64,000 nucleotides of DNA, from contig JANTUC010000018.1 in assembly GCA_026873275.1 (NCBI GenBank), positions 1,136,001-1,200,000 on the forward strand, given 5' to 3'. A model generated the notes under the pieces. It ran no database searches, was not told where the DNA came from, and saw nothing but the letters and a program-made list of their open reading frames with translations. Position numbers and translations under genes: made by a program. The stretch comes from Pseudopithomyces maydicus (lineage: Eukaryota > Ascomycota > Dothideomycetes > Pleosporales > Didymosphaeriaceae). Each line of letters starts with the position of its first letter. The first letter of the stretch is position 1. Shown piece by piece: positions 34,092 through 46,500 of the stretch.

Positions 34092-36268
34092 CTAAGTCGC
34101 CTTTTCATACCTGCTCCTCAACGCGTCAATCTCCTTCTGAAATTGTTCCATGTCGTCCAGGATGTTGCTTGCATTGCTATCACTTTTCATGCTTTCTTTC
34201 TCCCCAACGTGCTCTTGCTCATTTGGACCGCCATTCCCTTCCTCTCCGGGCTTACTCTCTTCCGGTCTTAACGAATGTAGCACCTGATCGTCTTCTGGCA
34301 TATACTCTCGACTAAGAGAGCTAATAGACGCGATACTACCCTGTCTTTTTCCATCAAAAGAACTACGAGAATTTCGCTTCCACTCCGTACTGGTTTGTCG
34401 CGACCCAGCAGGCGACAGTGAGTCAGATGGCAAGCTAGGACGCTGCATATCGAGGCTTGAACGACCGGACTGCCGGCGGCGGGGCGGCGGGGGTGGTGGT
34501 GGCATAGTTACATTCGAATTGACACTTTCATTGGTGACAGATTTCGATGTGTTCCGTGTCGAGTGCATCGAAGAAGTCCGTGCAAGGCCAGGGAACGGGG
34601 CTGGTGATCCGGGCTGGGATTCGAGCGTCGTTCGTCGCGATGAGGAAGAATGCGGAGGGGAAGCAACGGGTTTATGGGTTCCTATCGAAGAGTCTGCACC
34701 GAGTGTGTTCACTGTAAGGGCGTTGCCGTGGCGACGTGAAGGGGGTGGGGGTGGGGGAGACTTCTGAGCAGTCATATGATGTGGATGGGACGTGATTTCC
34801 TGACCAGAATGATTGACTGACACTTCAATTGATTGCTGTGACGATATGGTGAGCGAAGAGTTGCTGCGCGAGCGGCTTCCTGGAATCGAATTTCGCAGTT
34901 GGCTCTGGCGACGAGCGAGTGGCACTGGAGGAGGAACTTTTTTCACTAGTGGTTTTGGAGATACAGATTCCTCCGATACAGTAGCGACATTTCCATTATT
35001 GGTCTCGATTGATGATGCAGCCTCTTGAGGTATATCTTCTAAGATGATATGCGTAGGTGGTGAAATAGCAGTGGGAGGGGTAGGAGGCAGCGGCTTATTG
35101 AGGTTTGAGTCCGTCTTCTTCGATGGTTCCAGTGCAGGCGTCGTTTCTGCCGCGGAAAAATTCTCGAATGAGACAGTCTGCGGCGTCCTTTCTTTCACGA
35201 GCTTCCCGTGCTTGTGCCGTGGCGCTGGTGGTGGTTTTTCTTCTCCTTCTTCACCGTCTCTCCGACGAGACTGATGTGTTCATCATCGGAAGCCGCCATA
35301 TCGTAGGATGTTCTTGGTGATTCTGGATGCGATTCTTGCACCGCGTCGAATATTGAATGTCGTGAAACGGAGGAAGTGTCCGTGCTGCTGCTGCTTTCAA
35401 ATGTAGCAGGGGCGTGACTGAGAGGGTTGGAGGAAGGTGCCGGCTGAGGAGGTGGACCGGAACCGCGCGGGCTGGCAATGCCCTGCATCAATAGGTTCTT
35501 GAAACTCTCGACATTCAATGATTGTCGCTTGGTTCTCAGTACGGGCCTTTCCGCCGCAGTCCGCTCTCCCGCTGTTCACCGCGTTAGCCAAAAACAACAA
35601 ATATTAAAATTGATAAACTCTCATGACGAGGGAAACTGGCATAGGAATAGACTATCGCTACACTGATAGAAGATGGTATGAAGAAATGAAGTATGGGGAC
35701 AAACCTTTTGGTAGCACTGCTGTGTCTCCGCCTCCCTCCTGCGGTTCGATGGTAGCCAGTGTCCGCGAAAATGGATTTGCAGGGGCTCCACCAAGGGCAT
35801 GTACCATTGGAAGGGTCTCAAGGCTCTTCCGTGTGTTTTCTAGCACGGCTCGTTTATCTGCATCGCTTTCTGCGGGATCCCGGAGGTGTCTCTCCTCAAA
35901 TTCGTCAACAGGCGAAGCTTCGAGCGGCAGCGAGGCGGCCACCAGGCCGTGACCTGAGCTACGATGTAGTTCTTCGCCTGCATTTCCGAGAGCCGGATGC
36001 GGAGGAATGGTTTCGACGGGCGACTCTATGCGGACGGATTTCTTTGTCTTGGAAGGAGGCTCGGACAAGACATCGAGCACTGTGCAATCATTATTGCCTA
36101 TTCCTTAACATTAAAACTAGAGGAAAGCATCGTGGAGCATATACCGGAGCCATGTTCGCGTTCGTCGGCCCTGTCGTTACTGCTATCAGCAGTGAGAAAG
36201 GTCGTCGGAGGCGCGGCAGCAGGGTGGTTCTGTACTACGAGCGATGCGCGGAAGGGATTCCCAGACAT
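34092..36268 (-). CDS. Proline-rich protein with NPF motifs, one-base frameshift
   Basis: Exons 36145-36268, 35705-36079 and 34092-35571, about 659 aa. The start MSGNPFRASL and a second NPF in GGAPANPFSRTLATIEPQ are motifs that in other proteins bind EH domains of endocytic factors. Several PPPPPP runs would suit SH3 or profilin partners, and the C-terminus is a short acidic coiled coil (DDMEQFQKEIDALRSRYEK). The composition recalls actin-patch adaptors such as yeast Aim21, but orthology is not shown. Exon 3 is one base short: the frame changes at the T5 (A5 in sense) run 35235-35239, between VGETVKKEKK and the PPPAPRHKHGK segment. Confidence 0.75.
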
Positions 36269-36610
36269 GTTTGAGGCTCAGAAACAATGCATTGTTCTAT
36301 ATACACGTTAACGATGGCTTGTTGAGGGCCAGGTATGCGCAGGGAATAACGGTGCAGCTATTTGGTGGTGCTGAGCATGGAAAGATTACAAGGGTTGCCA
36401 GCGAAGAGGCCCGCCCCCCACATGCATCCCACCAGGTCGGAGCTTATGCGGCACGCGCCGATCGCCCAGCTTAGCACAGAACCCGAGGCATACGACAAGG
36501 AGACGTCACCAACATATTAGACCACGGTTCATGGTAGACTATCGTAGCAATGTGTGATGTTATTGTTGAGGCTGTGTACTGCTGTCTCGCTCTACCCCAC
36601 TCTGGCCGCA

Positions 36611-37862
36611 TCAATCCACATACACCAGCCACCCTGCTTCCTGGCCGAACCACTTCCTTGCCAACCGTCCTCCGCTCTCTGTAGGCTGACTGAAAGCCAC
36701 CGTCTCCTTGCTGACCGTCATCCCATACAGGAAATTGCATCTGGCCAAGTTCAACAACATGGTCGCAATGCCTTGTTGTCGGTGCATGTTTGACGTCCAG
36801 ATCCGTGAGATGCCCAGCATGGCGGGCTTTCGCGCCTCGCTGATGGAGATGGATGAGCTCTTTGCGTCAGTGGTCAACTGATCGACCATCGCTTCCCCCG
36901 CGTCGTGGACTGTTGTATTGCTTAGAACTGGAAATGCTGCCTGAATCCTTTCCGCTAAGCATGCCCCTATGCACTTGGAACCCTGGATATATAGGTACAT
37001 CCTATATCGATCCATGGTCGCTTGCTCTGTACTCCAGTTTCTGGATGCTTCTGGACCTGGATTGGTGAGATAGCCCCATAGTGCATCTTGTGGTATGGGC
37101 ACAGCGCCAAGCTCGGTATTGACAACCTTCAGTATCTCCCCGGCCTTGTTCCGCATTGTGAGCGTGTCCCGCCGTGTAACTACGGCGATGAAACTCTGTT
37201 CACCTCCTGACCAGAGTTCGCTCTGCCTAAGCCTCTCCACCATAGCTTTGCTGATATCGACACCTCCAATATTCATTGTGTGAAACTTTCGATGCAGTGC
37301 AGCATCTTCGGCGAGAGATGGAACATATTGCATGCCGCAGACCTTGCACGTCTTGTTCGGCTCGGCAACCAGATCGAGCTGCATTTGCACCATCTTCCTC
37401 TTGCTCTTTTTCTTGCTGTTTACGGCCGCCTGCTGAGAGTAGCCCGCTATATTGTGACTCGTTTCAGCCATGGGCTCCTTCGCAAATGTACCGGCGTTCG
37501 AGCTGCGCTTCACGAACGAGAACATGGGCCTCCGCTTCCGGTCAGGAGAGAACGAGTTTTGAGCATGTGGAGAAGACGGTGGACTGGATCCAGGTGCACT
37601 GTCCGAGGAAGCATCAGCGGAAATACGGGGGCTAGATGACAACGCCCGACTTGTAAAACATGGCGGTGATAACGCATTTTCGCCATCCCGATTATCGTTC
37701 GCTATATCGATGCGTCTGCGCTTTGTCGGCGGCGATTGTACCTCTGGGACACAAGAAGCAGGTCTCCGCTGGCGCGAATATGTTTTGATGGATTTTCTAG
37801 CGTTTTGTTAGCAGAAGTAGGCAATCAGCATAGCACACATACCTTGCGTACAGAGAAGACAT
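36611..37862 (-). CDS. ECO1: N-acetyltransferase ECO1 (sister chromatid cohesion)
   Basis: A 20-nt first exon (37843-37862) and a second exon 36611-37796 give 401 aa. Eco1/ESCO acetylates the cohesin subunit Smc3 during S phase to establish cohesion. The N-terminus RKSIKTYSRQRRP and a following QSPPTKRRRID (possible PCNA-binding/nuclear-signal region) fit the family. The zinc finger starts CKVCGMQYVPSLAEDAALH, and the acetyltransferase core includes LGISRIWTSNMHRQQGIATM and the C-terminal FSQPTESGGRLARKWFG. All are diagnostic of ESCO proteins. Nuclear. Confidence 0.94.
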
Positions 37863-38244
37863 GTTGGCATGAGGCAAAAACGACGTCGGCCGGACGTCGT
37901 GTGAACTCGTGGCGTGCGACGCGTTCAGACGCGTTCAGACGCGAGACGCGCGCTTGGGGCCGCGGCACACCCAACCATGCCATGTCATACAATCCCGAAC
38001 CCCGCCCCACAAACGATTTATCATCATGCAGGTGATTAGCGTACACACATCTGACCAAGACCGGCAAGAGTTATGCATAACTGCGAGATCCTGTGGGCTC
38101 CCTTGTCGTATTCGTATTTTACCATGTCGTTGACTCAGGTCGCCGTGACTCAACTCAACATCGGAAACATGACTCCAACTACACCTGGGATATATACATT
38201 TTAAGAGACCTGGTAACGGTCCTAACCTCACAAACGCTTCAAGA

Positions 38245-38978
38245 ATGGCAGCGCAACCCACACCTAGACACCCCGCCACCATGGCCACATCAGCCAAAAT
38301 CGCAAAGGGACACGACTTGCCACTCCCAGAACCGCTCTTCCGGACAAAGAGGCTTATTGCACGTCCGATGCATCCTCAAGATGCCCCGAGCGCGCAGCGC
38401 GCATGTGCGCCGGCAAACATCTCGCGATACATGTCCCTGGCGTTTGCACATCCGTATACCATTGACCATGCGAATACGTGGATAGCTATGAACAAGGAGA
38501 GTCCACACAGTAAGTCCCTATCCAGCAAGCAAGATCCGACACCTGCTGACAATATGAAGACCACCTCTTCTTGACGACACTGGAGGATCCGAGGACCGTA
38601 ATTGGAGGCATCGGCTTGAAGCCCGGCTCGGACACCCAGTCGCATACCGGGGAAGTAGGATACTGGCTTGCCGAGGAGCATCAGGGTAGGCGACTGATGA
38701 TCGAAGCCTTGGATGGGTTTGTAGAATGGGTTTTTACCCAGCGTAAAGGTGATGGTAGTGCTCCTATCCAAGGCAAGACGCCAGAAACCAAAAAGACCAA
38801 GTTATTTGCCGAAGTGTTCGCAGAGAACACTACCTCGATGCACATCTTGGAGAAATGCGGGTTTCAGAGAGAAGGCGTCCAGAAGGGCCAAATCGTGACG
38901 AGGTACGGTGAGGTCACCGATCTACATCTATACGGCCTCACTCTCGATGACTGGAAGATGTGGAAGCATGGCGAGTGA
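38245..38978 (+). CDS. GNAT N-acetyltransferase, RimJ/RimL type
   Basis: Exons 38245-38509 and 38560-38978 give 227 aa. The fold landmarks are LFRTKRLIARPMHPQDA, NISRYMSLAFAHPYT, VIGGIGLKPG, the beta-4/acetyl-CoA segment GEVGYWLAEEHQGRRLM, and VFAENTTSMHILEKCGFQREG. Such proteins acetylate protein N-termini or small amines using acetyl-CoA; the substrate is unknown. A second Met at 38281 is an alternative start. Confidence 0.85.
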
Positions 38979-39013
38979 CGAAAGGTATAGCGAAACACTA
39001 TGATAGCAGCATC

Positions 39014-39809
39014 TCACTTCTTCTCCACCTCCTCTTCTCTCTTTTCCAGAATGCGATCCACAATGCCAAATTCCAGTGCCTCTCCGGCATCCATGAAATA
39101 GTCCCTCTCCATATACTTTTCAATCTCTTCCAGCGTCCGCGGCTTGGTGAGATGCCTCTGATAGATCTTATTGAGTTGATCCCGCACCCTCAGTATCTCC
39201 TTGGCATGGTCCGCGATGTCGCTCGCTTTGCCGCTATACCCTCCACTCGGTTGGTGAATCATAACCCTGCTGTGAGGCAGGATGAATCTTTGGCCAGGAC
39301 TACCCCCAGCGAGGAGCAAGGAGCCCATGGAAGCAGCTTGCCCCATGCAGATGGTGGTAACAGGGCACCGAATGTAGTTCATGGTATCGTAGATCGCCAT
39401 ACCCGCGGTGACAGAGCCGCCGGGCGAATTGATATACATGGATATGGGCTTTGACGGGCTGTCGGCTTCGAGAAAGAGGAGTTGGGCGGTGATGGTGGCG
39501 GACATGGGATCGTCGACCTGGCCGTTGAGGGTAACGATGCGCTCCGAAAGGAGGCGAGAGAAAATATCAGAAGTACGCCAGCCGCCGGCCTAAACAGTCG
39601 GTCAGTCTGCTCTCGTGGTTTCCGATGGTGTGGACTGGACGTACCACCGTTTCGGTCACATATGGTACTGGCATCCATGATGTTGGTTGTGACGACAGAT
39701 GTGGCGCGGGAGGGCTGGAGAGGTGGGAAAAGGCACGCGTACTCTGCTGTCGCCAGCGCGAGGTTGCGGCTACTGCCGGTCTTGCGAGGTGTCGCGTTAG
39801 CGAAGCCAT
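39014..39809 (-). CDS. CLPP: ATP-dependent Clp protease proteolytic subunit, mitochondrial
   Basis: Exons 39645-39809 and 39014-39589 give 246 aa. ClpP is the tetradecameric serine protease of the ClpXP complex in the mitochondrial matrix. The first 40 residues ([20 protein letters not shown] and following) form a basic, Ser/Ala-rich targeting peptide. The catalytic Ser lies in [14 protein letters not shown] and the His in [10 protein letters not shown], with [18 protein letters not shown] forming the oxyanion-region signature. ClpP is absent from budding yeast but common in filamentous fungi. Its start is only about 165 bp from the divergent gene at 39974. Confidence 0.93.
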
Positions 39810-39973
39810 TGTGAGCATGCTTGGTGAGCAATTCTCCTTCTGTTGCCAACGCTGGCCGGAGCGGCAGTGTGCCAAGGCGCTTCACTTCACTGTGTTCCGC
39901 CACGTGCAAGCTCGGAACCTGCCTCGGAACGGTGAAGCCAAACCTCCACCCTTCATCGTCCGACACCCCACTG

Positions 39974-41208
39974 ATGCCAGGCAGACCTACCGCCGCCGTC
40001 CGACCATGCCTCCGACTATTTCATAAACCAGAAGAAAAGTCATACGCTACACGTGTGCTGCAGGGCGAACACGATGCGTACCGCAGTCTCCGCGCGCGCG
40101 AGGGCAGTGCGCCCCTACCCCTTCCACCTATACTCGACCCCATGGTTGCTGCGCGAGAGAACCGCTGGAAGCTGAAGAAAACTGAGCCCGACGCGTCCAA
40201 ATTGACACCCTTCCAGAAGAAGCTGCATTCAACCTCCTTTGGTAATTGATCTCCCGTTGAATACGCGCCGTGTGTCGTATCTCGATGCTGATCTGGGTCT
40301 CAGCACACGCATTGGCCTCACCCGTTCGTCTTGAGCGCTCCGCCTCCATCCTGCTTCCTTCTGACCTCCTTTTGTCGCTTCATCTGAAACCTCATCCGGA
40401 TACCAATGAACCATGGCTTCTGCCACTCTCTATATCAGCTCCCCGTGTGTCCAAAAATCATGGTCCGCCAATACGTTTCCTGCTCAACGAGCACAGCGCC
40501 ACCTATCTCACTCGCAAGAAGGCTCACTGGCGGCCCGCTATCGAGCGACGATTTGTCACCCTGCTGGGCGCCACGGCGCTGGAAAAGCTAGTATGGCGCG
40601 AAGACATGCCCGACCTGATTCTCAAACTGCTACGGGACCGTGCGGTCGAGAAGATAGCTTGGTACTTCAAGTGGCGTGGTCGTTTGGCACCCGTGAAATC
40701 TCCGCTTTCATCTCACCTGGAAGCAGTTGATGATGTCTCCTGCGTACTCTTCCATGATTCCTTGAAAACACGCGCAGACGAGCTTCAACGGGAAGCGGAA
40801 GAGATTGTTTCTGATGTTGACAAGTGGGTCGTATACTTCCGCACCAATTTTGGATCGCACTTCGACCCGCACACCTCCGTGGCGTCAATCTCGGCCGAGG
40901 GAAAGGGTAAATACAGGCCTCCTTCGTGGTACGAGCCCCTAGTCCCTCGTCTTGCTTCCCGGGCATTATTTCCGCCACTAAATTTTAGCACAACCATTTG
41001 GCGTGGGAGGAAGGTTCCACTGTACAGCTTGACAGATATGCTTGGGGAAGAGAAGGCCTTCCAACTTGTCAAGATGCGAAGGGAGGTAGGGGAAGAGAAA
41101 GAGAGCTGTTGGGTCATGAAGCGTGGGGGACAGAATGTGTCGATTGAGTTGCTACTGATGCAGCTAAATAGCTACTTAGCTGTACCTGGTCCTGTTTGGC
41201 AACCCTAA
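39974..41208 (+). CDS. Conserved fungal protein, probably mitochondrial, 390 aa
   Basis: Exons 39974-40241 and 40304-41208. The N-terminus MPGRPTAAVRPCLRLFHKPE followed by KSYATR is Arg-rich and lacks acids for 20 residues, as in a mitochondrial presequence. The motifs KLTPFQKKLHSTSF and AHALASPVR flank the intron. Later segments include ERRFVTLLGATALEKLVWRED and PLYSLTDMLGEEKAFQL. I recognise it only as an ascomycete-type conserved protein and assign no function. Upstream non-ATG extension was rejected. Shared short promoter with ClpP fits co-regulated mitochondrial genes. Confidence 0.75.
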
Positions 41209-41879
41209 AGACAAACATTTGTAATACTCGTATACATTTCGAGTCCATGCATCCACTTCGAGAACATCTCATGGTATACTTTTGTAAGCTAGTAACGAGC
41301 GGGAGGGCCAACAGACTTCACATAATTTACTATTTCAACGTATACAGGTGCGATTTGGATGATTCATTCATGGTGTGTAGATCTCATTGCATTGGTTATT
41401 GGCTTAAGCTACAGATCATTGCTTGCTCTTATTAAGCACCATAGTTCATCACGCCAAGTACTAGCTCGATTTATTTTGGATGTGCGAGCATTTTCTTTAG
41501 ATGAAATATCGGATTTGACGGAAAACGAGCTATGATATTAAGATTATTAAGTATAATTTGAAATTAGCGCAAAAGGTGTCGTATTAATATAATTATAACA
41601 GTGTAAAAACTAAGTAATAAAAAGATATCTCCTTATTAAATAGTATAAAAAAGGTAATATATAAAATAATTTTTAAAAAGATTTACTAAATTATTATTAA
41701 ATTAATTTAATTATTCTCTTTTATTAGCTATAGTACTAGCGACTTAATATTTTAATACTTTAATACTATTTTTATAAGACTAAGTATTATAATACTTATA
41801 ATAGGCCTATAATTATATTATAATACTTAAGTTTCTATTTATTTTTATATTTATTTATTACCATTTATTACTATTTATC
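41209..41879. other. Boundary between gene-rich DNA and the AT-rich transposon block
   Basis: Composition is ordinary up to about 41440. From about 41520 the sequence becomes almost entirely A/T with abundant TA dinucleotides. No gene is seen. This is probably older RIP-degraded repeat DNA flanking element A'. Confidence 0.7.
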
Positions 41880-42345
41880 TATTAAGACCACGAGAGTAGC
41901 TAATCCTAGAGGTTAAGGTTGGTTCTTGGGCAGGAGCAACTTACAGAGAGAGAAGAATTATTAATTATATAAATAGGTTAATAGGGTAGTTAGTATTAGT
42001 ATTATATATAATACTAAATTAATAATAAGGCCTAAGTAAATCTAAACGATAGATTAATAAATAGGTTAAATATAAGTATTTAGTAAAATACTTAAGTCTT
42101 TATATATATAACTAGTTCTATAAGTTCTATTATCTTATAAGTCCTAAAATCCTATAAGTCCTAAAATCCTATAAGTCCTAAAATCCTATAAGTCCTAAAA
42201 TTCTATATTTATATATAACTATATCTTATTAGCTTCTATATTTTTACTTATTTTATAAGTCCTAAAATTTTATATAGGACTTTAGTCTGTGCGTTATATA
42301 TAATAATTAGAATTAGTATTAATTATATATTTTAAGCGACCTAGG
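41880..42345 (-). repeat. Left LTR of A' (RIP-degraded), minimum extent
   Basis: Its first about 215 bp match the LTR of element A with transition changes. After that it is unrelated and instead carries four tandem 17-bp units (CCTATAAGTCCTAAAAT) at about 42132-42200. The end at 42345 is the last base alignable with the right copy before B interrupts it; the real LTR may be longer. Confidence 0.8.
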
Positions 42346-42977
42346 ATTCGGCAGCTAAAAATAAAAGTAATTATAATAATAAGCTCTTACCCTATTTTAT
42401 ATAAATTATAATATTATCTTTCTCCTCTCTATCCTTATATTCTTATAAGTATACTAAAATCCTATTTAGCCTAGTTCTATTATTATTAAGCTAATTATCT
42501 TAAAAAGGATATTATTTATATTATAGTCGCTTATATATACTATATTAAAAAGTTATTACCTTATTATCTATTATCCTTATATAAGAAGTGTATAAACTGC
42601 GTAAAATTTAGTATTTAGAAATATAAATTAGAGGAAGTGCCTTTACCTAATTATTTTAAAATTAATTAAAAGATAGAGCGCTTAAAAAAATTAAAAATAG
42701 AAGAAGAGGCAAAATTATATATTAAAAAGAAGTTAATAGAAACTGTCTTACTATATATATAATAGGCTTATAAAAAGATAAGCTATTTATAAAAGTAATA
42801 TAAATTTTTTTAATAGAAAGAATAAAAATTATTTAATAAAGGAATATTAATTATAGATAAGTTAGAGTACTTAAAAGTGTAAAAGGAGTTAGCGTTAATA
42901 ATTATTTTTATTAATTTATAAACTACCTTAAGAGCTAAAATAATTAATTAATTTTTTATTTAGGGGTCCCTTAGTCC
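42346..42977 (+). pseudogene. Decayed antisense accessory gene of A' (zinc-cluster/coiled-coil)
   Basis: It lies at the same place as the intact accessory gene of element A: next to the 3' LTR and antisense to pol. At 42583-42600 the codons read K-K-C-I-N-C, matching K-K-C-S-T-C of the intact copy. Further on, a Glu/Lys/Leu-rich stretch around 42669-42735 resembles its coiled coil. Stops are of the kind RIP creates. B' is inserted near its 3' end. Confidence 0.6.
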
Positions 42978-42982
42978 TCTTG

Positions 42983-43495
42983 TGTTACAATTACGGCGGG
43001 ACCAAGCAAGGCGTCGAAAAAGAATTACACGTAGGAAATTAACAACAAAAGGTCAGCTATATCGGGCCCTATAGACTGGCCAGGATAGGAGCTTATATTA
43101 TTTATTATATAATAAGGTCTAGTATAAGCAAGAGATTCTAGGGACCTTAGAGGTCCTAAGGACTTTAGGAGATCTAGGGACCTTAGAGTTTAGATAGGAC
43201 CTCCTAGATAAAGAAGAATAGTATATAATTTCTAGGAATTTTTAAACGGGTTTTATTCTTTATAGTTAACTTTTTATATATCTTTATATACTTGCTTATA
43301 GCTAAATTAAAGCTCTTCTTTATAACTAAGAATTATTAGCCTTTATAAAAAATAGTTGTCTTACTCTTATTAGTAAGATAGGGATATTTATATTACTTAT
43401 TACCTAACTATTATTTAACTACTAAATATCTATAAGGTTTCTGAGAAGCCTGCCTGCCCTTACACAGACTAAGTAAATAAAAACCCCTTATAATA
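42983..43495 (+). repeat. 5' LTR of B'
   Basis: Begins TGTTACAATTACGG and ends in mutated TAATA (from TAACA). The U3 region contains repeats of TAGGGACCTTAGA/AGGTCCTAAGGAC at about 43139-43205. The R-U5 half matches element B. Confidence 0.9.
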
Positions 43496-43523
43496 CTTTA
43501 ACTACTTAAAGGTTTAAATTAAT

Positions 43524-46500
43524 ATAGTAACCCCAACAAGCTCTATAGGTTCATAGGCTCTCAGTAGAAGCACCGCTTTTAGACCTATAATAAACCTAGT
43601 AATAATGCTAGCGGCCTAAGCTATAAAAATATAGAAACTCTGTGCATAGATAATAGCCCTAATAGTTACTATATAGGAACAGGCATAAGCACTACTTTAG
43701 GCCTAAATAAAGCTTATAGTAAAAGTACTCTTTAAAGTAGCTGAATGCTATAACGGAGGGAAGACTGAACTTAAAATATTTCTTATTAATATAAAACTAT
43801 ACTACTACTATAATAGTAAGATCTTTAGTATTAACTAGGCTAAGGTCTTAGCAGTAAAAATATATATAAAAAGAAAAGCTGCTAAATAGCTCTAACTTCT
43901 TACTAATAATTACTTAGCTTATAAAGACAAACCGTATAAGTAGAATAATATTACTAAGAAAGTCTTTAAATCCTAGAATAGGTTTAAGGAATAGATTAAA
44001 ATTATATTTAAAAAAATTAACAAAGAAAAGAAGACAAAACAATAAATATAATACTTTAAATAAATTAAGTCCGCTAGCAAATATTCATCAAAGTTTAAAT
44101 AATTATAAGCTAAGATAAACTAGGACAATACCCCGCTCTAAGCTACATACTATAATAGACTAAAAGAATTAATTAAGGACGAACTAATGTATTACAATTA
44201 ATTAAATAACCTAAAGGAATTTATTAAATTAGCAGTTCACATCGATAACAGGCTATATAAATAATACCTAGAAAAGAAGGAATTAGAAAGGCCAGTATTC
44301 AACTAGAAGACTAATATAAAAAAAACTTATAATTATAATAAGCAAGACAAAGACGGGGATATTATAATAACTAATAAAGCCTATAAGAAATAACTATAGA
44401 AAAGGGGTAAATATAACTACTAAAACAACAGGCTGTTAAATAAAGAAAAACAGCGCCAATATAATAAGAAAGTCTGCCTAGAATATAGAAAGCTAGAATA
44501 CTTTATATATAACTACACCGCAAAAAATAAGATTAAAAGGAAATAATCTTAAGTAATATAAGTATATATGGCCTCCATCGCAAAGGAGGACGGAGAGATT
44601 ATAAAAGTAAACTATAAAATATTATAGAAGAGGGAACGCCAAACCCTATAAAAGAAAGAAATCTAGGAATAGATATTAAAAGATATTTATTAGTTATATA
44701 GAAGCGGGATACATTACACTAAAAATTATAATAGAAGAGTTTAAATTTATAGAAATATATATAAATAAATATTAGCCCTCGCGGACCAATACTAAGAGGC
44801 AGTTAATAACCTATATAACTAAATCTAGATCTAGATCCACTATAAAAATATTAAATAATATTAATATTATTAGGAAAAATATAAAATCTATAATAGAATT
44901 AGAGAGGACATCCAAAAGCGACTTAAAGACCCTACCTATAGATATATTTAGCTAGAGGACTACTAAATAGTGACGTGCTATTAACATAGCTAAGAAAACT
45001 AAAAAAAGACCTATCTTTAAAAAGAATAAATAGAATACTATAATAATATCTATTAAATCTACTATAAATATAAATACGTAGTAGAATAGTGGCCCTAGGG
45101 CCCTATCTATAAGTATACCTTAAAAGTAAGTATATATAGTACTAATTATAGAGTAAACTACAATATAGTATACTAAAATATTACCTACTAGAAAGATTGC
45201 AAAAAGAAATGCTTTATATATTATTATATAAAAGAAGAAAACGCTGCAGACCCTTTTAATAAGAAATACTAAGGGATAGCCCCTAATAAATATATATTAA
45301 AAAATGCGAATAGCATAGATAAAATAATACTAAAAAGGAGAATAAACGCCTTTATTAAACTAAAAGCTATTTTAATAGGCTTTATACAGGATATAATTAA
45401 AAGTAAAATACTACTTACTTAGAAAGGAATTTAAAGGAATTAAATAATACTAATAGTAAGTTAAGAAACTAGTACGCTACTAGAAAATAAACTATATTAG
45501 TAAAGGCGCCCCTATTAAGGTTTATAGAGTAAATTAGGATAATAATCTATATTTTAAGAAAGAAATTATAATTAGAAGATATTAAGTAATAATGTTTATA
45601 GACTCTAGTACTACCAGATATCTAATCTTACTTAGAATAGTAGAAAAGTATAAGCTGCCCTATTGGAATAAGGCGATACTTGTCTAAGTAGAGATAGTAG
45701 ATAGGATGTTCTCCTAAAGATATAATAAAAGCTAGTTATACCTTAAAATAATATTGTTACCTATTAGTCTAGATAGACTCTGGAGCCAGCACAGCTTTAC
45801 TATAATAGACTTAGAAAGTCTAGAAGTAATTATTAGTTATAATTAATTATTAAAATATAATCCTATTATTAATTAATAAAAGAAAATAATATATAACTAA
45901 AAACCTATAGTTAGGGTTGCTAACGTAAGAAAGTTATAAGTACACCTAAAGGTTTAGTATATACCTTAGAGAGAGGGAATTAGCAGAAAAAAGACTATAT
46001 AATAGATATTACCTTATAAAATTATAAAAATTTATAAGAAGGACCCTTAGAAGGTAGACATTATTTAGATATAAAAGAGTAAGCTCTAGAAGGAGGAATA
46101 AGAAATTCTATTTATATTCTAAAAATATTAAGACTTTATAGAACTCTTTTACAAGAAAGATAGCGAAATACTTCTAGAATACTAGGAATAGGATTATAAA
46201 ATCTACCTATAAGAAGGCATAAAGCTATACTTAGAATAATTATAACTACTATTATAAAATTAATAGGAAGAACTAATAGAATGGCTAAGAAAGAACTTAA
46301 AATAAAAATTTATACAGCCTAGTAAGAGCCCGATAGTCTCTGCTATACTGTTTATACTAAAGAAGGATAGACAACTCTGACTATATATAGATTACTAATA
46401 ACTGAATAATAAAATTATTAAGAACTAATATTTATTATTACTAATAATAGAGCTTATAGATTAACTTTAAAAAGCTAAGTAGTTTACAAAGTTTAATATA

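Noticed and set aside
35759..36274. 171-codon plus-strand ORF overlapping the proline-rich gene
   Set aside because: It lies opposite exons 1 and 2 of a gene whose splice phases and motifs (MSGNPFR, NPFSRTLA) are convincing.
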